From positions 17,974,077 to 18,038,076 of the forward strand of contig JACAXG010000002.1 in the NCBI GenBank assembly GCA_018881555.1: 64,000 bases of DNA, read 5' to 3'. The notes beneath the pieces are model-generated. The model did not search any database, was not told the DNA's origin, and was given only the letters and a program-made list of their open reading frames with translations. How positions within the stretch are numbered: the first letter of the stretch is position 1; every line of letters starts with the position of its first letter. This document shows positions 60,251-64,000 of the stretch, in pieces. The translations under genes and the position numbers were made by a program. This stretch comes from Amblyornis subalaris. Its lineage: Eukaryota; Chordata; Aves; Passeriformes; Ptilonorhynchidae.

Positions 60251-63200
60251 GCAAAGCTCCCATGCCTGAGCAAGCAAGTGATGGGCTGTGCCAGAGGACA
60301 GCAGGATGCTCATGGCAGGATCAGCCTCCTCTCCTGCTCGCAAGCAAGGGTGGTGGCTGCCTCCTTGCCCTGCAATGGGGCCAGCAGTAACCTCACCCAA
60401 CAAGGTCCTGGCACAGTCAGCCAGTAAATTGTACCAGACTTGGGCTCCCAGACAGAAAAAACAAACCCCTGCCTGTTCGATGTTTACATTAGATGTTTAT
60501 TTTACAGTTCATTTCACAATCCGTTTCTCTTCTCCCTTTGCCGCGAGGTGATTTATGGTGCTGCAGATCCTATCTGCCTGCCCTGCCCAGGGCACAGACC
60601 TGGAGAAAAACCTGCCAGGGGTCTGTCCTTGTCCCTGTTGCTCTTTTGTCTACAACTGCCCCTACCTATGAGTAAAACAAGAGTAGTTTCTTCCCAATAA
60701 TGATAGATTAGTCTCTTGCTCCCTTGTGCCTCCATTGGTATTTTGAGGAGTGGGTGGCTCAGGGTCTCTGAAAGAAAATGAGCAAACAAACAAGGTGCAA
60801 AGGGCTGCCCTGAACTTTCCTTTGGCTGACTGCTCTCCTGCTCCCACTGGTGGGGTGTTGAGGACTCCTACAACGCTGTGGGACTGCCCTGATTAGGAAG
60901 TGCTGCTCCCGGCTATGGAGCTTTGGCATGATCCACGACTGCAGGAGATGGCTGGTTCCTGCCCGCCCTGTGCCATAAGGGACTTCCAGGGGCTGCTGGG
61001 ATTAACTGGGATTATTTGCTCCATGGTACATTTAAGTGTTGATTTTCATGCTTCCCTGTTTTAGCGGCATTCAGGGAGGTGGTTTAGCTTCACTAGTTTA
61101 ATCAAGGCCTTTCCTCCACAGCTGAACAGGCAAAAAGGATGTGCTGCATTTTACTGAGAAAATAAGAGATCTGATCTGAAGATCTGGTGAGAAATCCCTG
61201 AGTAATACTTGACCTTCCTTGCTGTCTGTGTGCTTTGAAGACTGAAGGATTCAGAGCTTCCTTGTGCAGGGCCAGGTGCTCCCCATGAATAACTGGACCC
61301 AACCTAAAAGCAGGAGGAAGTGTATTTAAAAAAACAGAGGTGTGGTAATGACACTATCAAGCTTTATGTGTGTTGTGTAATCCATGTGTGTGTGGCTCCT
61401 GAAGAGCCTGCTCCCCAGTCATGGTTAAATCACTCCTTGAAAACAATGAGAAAATCCTAGTAAGTTGACTGGCTAGAGGGGTTTGCTCCTTTTCCCCAGG
61501 AAAATGATATTCACCTCACGCAAATGTGAATTTTTCTGGACTGAATGCCTGTGTAACAGACACAGTGCCTTGTATACATCCAAGCCAAAAGTTCTGAAAG
61601 AAGTTTTCTCTTCCAGTTTTCTTTATCACCACTAATTGCCCTGGTGATGACAACGTGTATGGATGGTAAGAAACAGAAGAGTTTCACATAGACAGCACAG
61701 AGAACCTATGATTACCTAGATTATTAATAAGTGTTTCCGTGCAAACTTCTTGAGCAATTTACACCTTTCAAATTGCAGTTGTACCAAGTGGGGGGTTTAA
61801 TGTTAAGAAATTGTTTTCATGTTCAACTTGATGCAAACTAAAAGTCTAGAAAAAAGGAATAGATTTGGCAGTACATGTATTGGAGCTCTAGGTCACTGGT
61901 GCAAATTTAGTCCATTCCTACACTGGTAACAGTTCTTAAAGGCAATATAAAAATACCTGCTTTTTCCTCCTTTCCTACTAAAAGCACATGTACTTTTATG
62001 TAACTGTGGAATGATTCTTCCTTATGTGTAAGAATTCTCCAGACATCAGAGAAGGATGTTGGAAACAGAAAAACAAAATGGTCAGGGAAGTACAAACTTC
62101 TCTTCTTTTGCGCACATGACTAAATACTTCAAGGGAAGATCATTCCACCATTCATTTCACCATTTTATCTGTCAATAACACCAGCAAACCGTCCACTAAA
62201 GAATAATAAACCAACACTCTGAATATAGAAACTGACCTTAGATTAGCTAGAATTCTATCTGATAAGCCCCAGTAAAGCTTAAAGCATTTGCACCAGTACT
62301 GTGAAGCTGAGATAGGCGTTGGGGGTTTCTTTTCCTCTAATTGAAACTGCACATTTTAGGAAAGACTGACACTGCTCAGCAGCCTGGTGTGGAGACATTC
62401 CTGAAAGCTTGTAAGAGAGTCAAAAGTAGAACTGAAAAGCTGAGGGATGGCAGCACTGGCAAGGGCAAGGACAATCTCTGCAGGACGATCAGGAGGTGCG
62501 TTTCGTAAGAGAGAAACCTTCTCCCTGGATAGTTTTTCATAGCTAGCAACCATGCCTTGCAGTTTCTGTGTTGCAACACAAGTTGTGTGCAGAGATTGTG
62601 TCTCCCTACTCGACCTGCATGCCCTGAAAGAGGGCCATGAAGCCTCAGGGGAAAAACACGGCCCCTGGGGTGTCCTGTGGGCCCCAAATAACCTCTTGAG
62701 CCCAGTGTAAACTGTGCTCAAGAAGCCTTTGCAGAACACAGGCTTCCTCCTCACAAGCCTGCCTTCATGTGGAGCAAAAGTGGAGAGGTTGTCCCCCTCA
62801 CCTCCTGCCAGCCTTGCTGGTCAGACCAAACTCAAAGTCCCAAGGGAAAAGATTCAACTGGTGTTTTGCAACATCCTTCCTCTGTCTGTTTTCGCCAATC
62901 CTGTTTCTCAGTCTGTTGGCTAAGATCCAGTGTAGTATCTCAAGGACACCCTGGTTCCAGGGGGAAAAAGAAGGCATGCAAACAGTTTTGAAAACACTTG
63001 TTTACATTATTTTGTAATTTCTTGGGAATCTTAAATGAAGTACAGCCACCCATGAAATGAAAATAACCTGAGTAAAAATTTAGTAAAGGGCTTGTCAGTA
63101 TATGCAATGAGGACTGAAACCTAGTAAACATAATGCTACTAAAAAGAACAAAGATACAGCTGCTAAGATCTGGGTTTCTCTGATTTGTAAGTCAAATTTA

Positions 63201-63901
63201 GTGCCCATTGAGGATGTCCAGTTCCCAGTTCCTGAACAGTTTGACTCCCGAAGCCCTGCTCCTTGCAGTAGGCTCTGTAGNTTTGGGTTTCTACAGCTTT
63301 TTCCTACAAAAATTCTGTCAGTTCATAAGGAATGGTTTTCTAGCGCGTTATTCCATCACAATGCCTGAGAATGCAGTGCAGGATTAAGGCAAATCTTTGC
63401 TATGTTTTCAGTGCAGTTTGTATTTAGCAGCGTGACACGCGTAATACTTACACAGGTAAACCTTCCCCTAAAAGTATGTGCTAGACATAGAGCATAAGCA
63501 CAAGGCTCTCCCAGCCTTGCCACAGGAAAATACCCAGGGACAGGGCACCAGCAACCGTGACCCAGGGAAGCGCAGCCCTGTGTGAGACCAGCAGCTCGGG
63601 GCTCTGCCATGGGGCAAGCTGGGAGAGCTCTGAACCATGGGCATGCAGGCCAGATGTAAAGGAGCAAACTGCTGGGATAAAAAGAGCTCTTGCTCTTTAT
63701 TTCGCATCCAGAAATGGCCTATGATACTGGGAAGGGATGGATCAGAGATCTGTGGAGCACTACTTTTTCATGCTGATTGCAGGGGACTGCATTAATAGGG
63801 CTGCTGAATGTTGATAAGGGCTGCTATAGTGAGAGAAGCCAACTGATATGATAAGACATGTATTTTTGTGTCATGTTTCAAGCCATTTAATAGCATTGGC
63901 C

Positions 63902-63913
63902 GGGGGGGGGGGG
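63902..63913. repeat. Poly-G run (12 G) followed by N
   Basis: Twelve G followed by an ambiguous base at 63914. The N probably reflects uncertainty in the length of the run. Confidence 0.85.
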
Positions 63914-64000
63914 NGAACAGGAGCAAAAGTTGGGTTAAAAGATGTCCTTTATGTTAGAGAAACTACTTGAACTCACTTTTCTGTAGTTTAAATGAAAACC

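Larger units (their letters stand above)
52621..64000. other. Intergenic region downstream of FOXO3
   Basis: No recognisable gene is present. Two CR1 fragments (59505-59571 and 59795-59861), a 17-bp tandem repeat at 55154-55202, small direct repeats near 55577 and 60231, an AC run at 57865-57878 and a poly-G run at 63902-63913 are the only identifiable elements. In mammals the next gene downstream is ARMC2, about 160 kb away in human; nothing here resembles it. Open frames up to about 218 codons occur in the GC-rich part at 58.5-59.1 kb but show no domain. Confidence 0.7.

Noticed and set aside
52621..64000. Search for the first exons of ARMC2 or another neighbour
   Set aside because: No stretch resembles a known neighbour. 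The human gap between FOXO3 and ARMC2 is large, so absence is expected.
1..64000. Search for an undescribed multi-gene or defence-like system
   Set aside because: The window is one eukaryotic gene with introns, UTR and repeats. Nothing in it forms a novel gene cassette.

Overview
The window is vertebrate nuclear DNA, almost certainly from a bird. It carries CR1-type LINE 3' ends with the octamer tail typical of birds, few other interspersed repeats, short microsatellites, and one large intron-rich gene. There are no operons, prokaryotic genes, tRNA or rRNA genes, or CRISPR arrays. About 70 isolated single N bases are scattered through the window, none inside the coding exon, so the assembly masks ambiguous positions. 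I cannot name the species.

The only protein-coding gene I can support is FOXO3, on the + strand, with its 5' end missing. Layout: 1-35718 is the tail of the long intron that splits the forkhead domain. 35719-37153 is the main coding exon (466 codons plus stop and 34 nt of 3' UTR). 37154-48421 is an intron lying inside the 3' UTR. 48422 to about 52620 is the terminal 3' UTR exon. From about 52621 to the end is downstream intergenic sequence with no recognisable gene.

The FOXO3 exon keeps the recognition helix of the forkhead domain, the nuclear localisation and export signals, the Akt/SGK, CK1, MAPK, AMPK and IKK phosphorylation sites known from mammals, and the C-terminal transactivation helix. 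The 3' UTR exon opens with 8-mer seed matches for miR-182, miR-30 and miR-132/212 within 96 nt, followed by a 42-nt pure pyrimidine tract, and ends in a poly(A) signal overlapping a Pumilio element.

The non-coding regions hold at least five CR1 fragments, several microsatellites, three CpG-dense pockets (one containing the palindromic TCTCGCGAGA element bound by BANP/ZBTB33) and a few stretches that look like conserved regulatory elements. I found no evidence of an undescribed multi-gene system. The most interesting signals are regulatory: a possible internal FOXO3 promoter near 26.8-27.2 kb, an in-frame ATG in strong Kozak context just before the coding exon, and the architecture of the 3' UTR.
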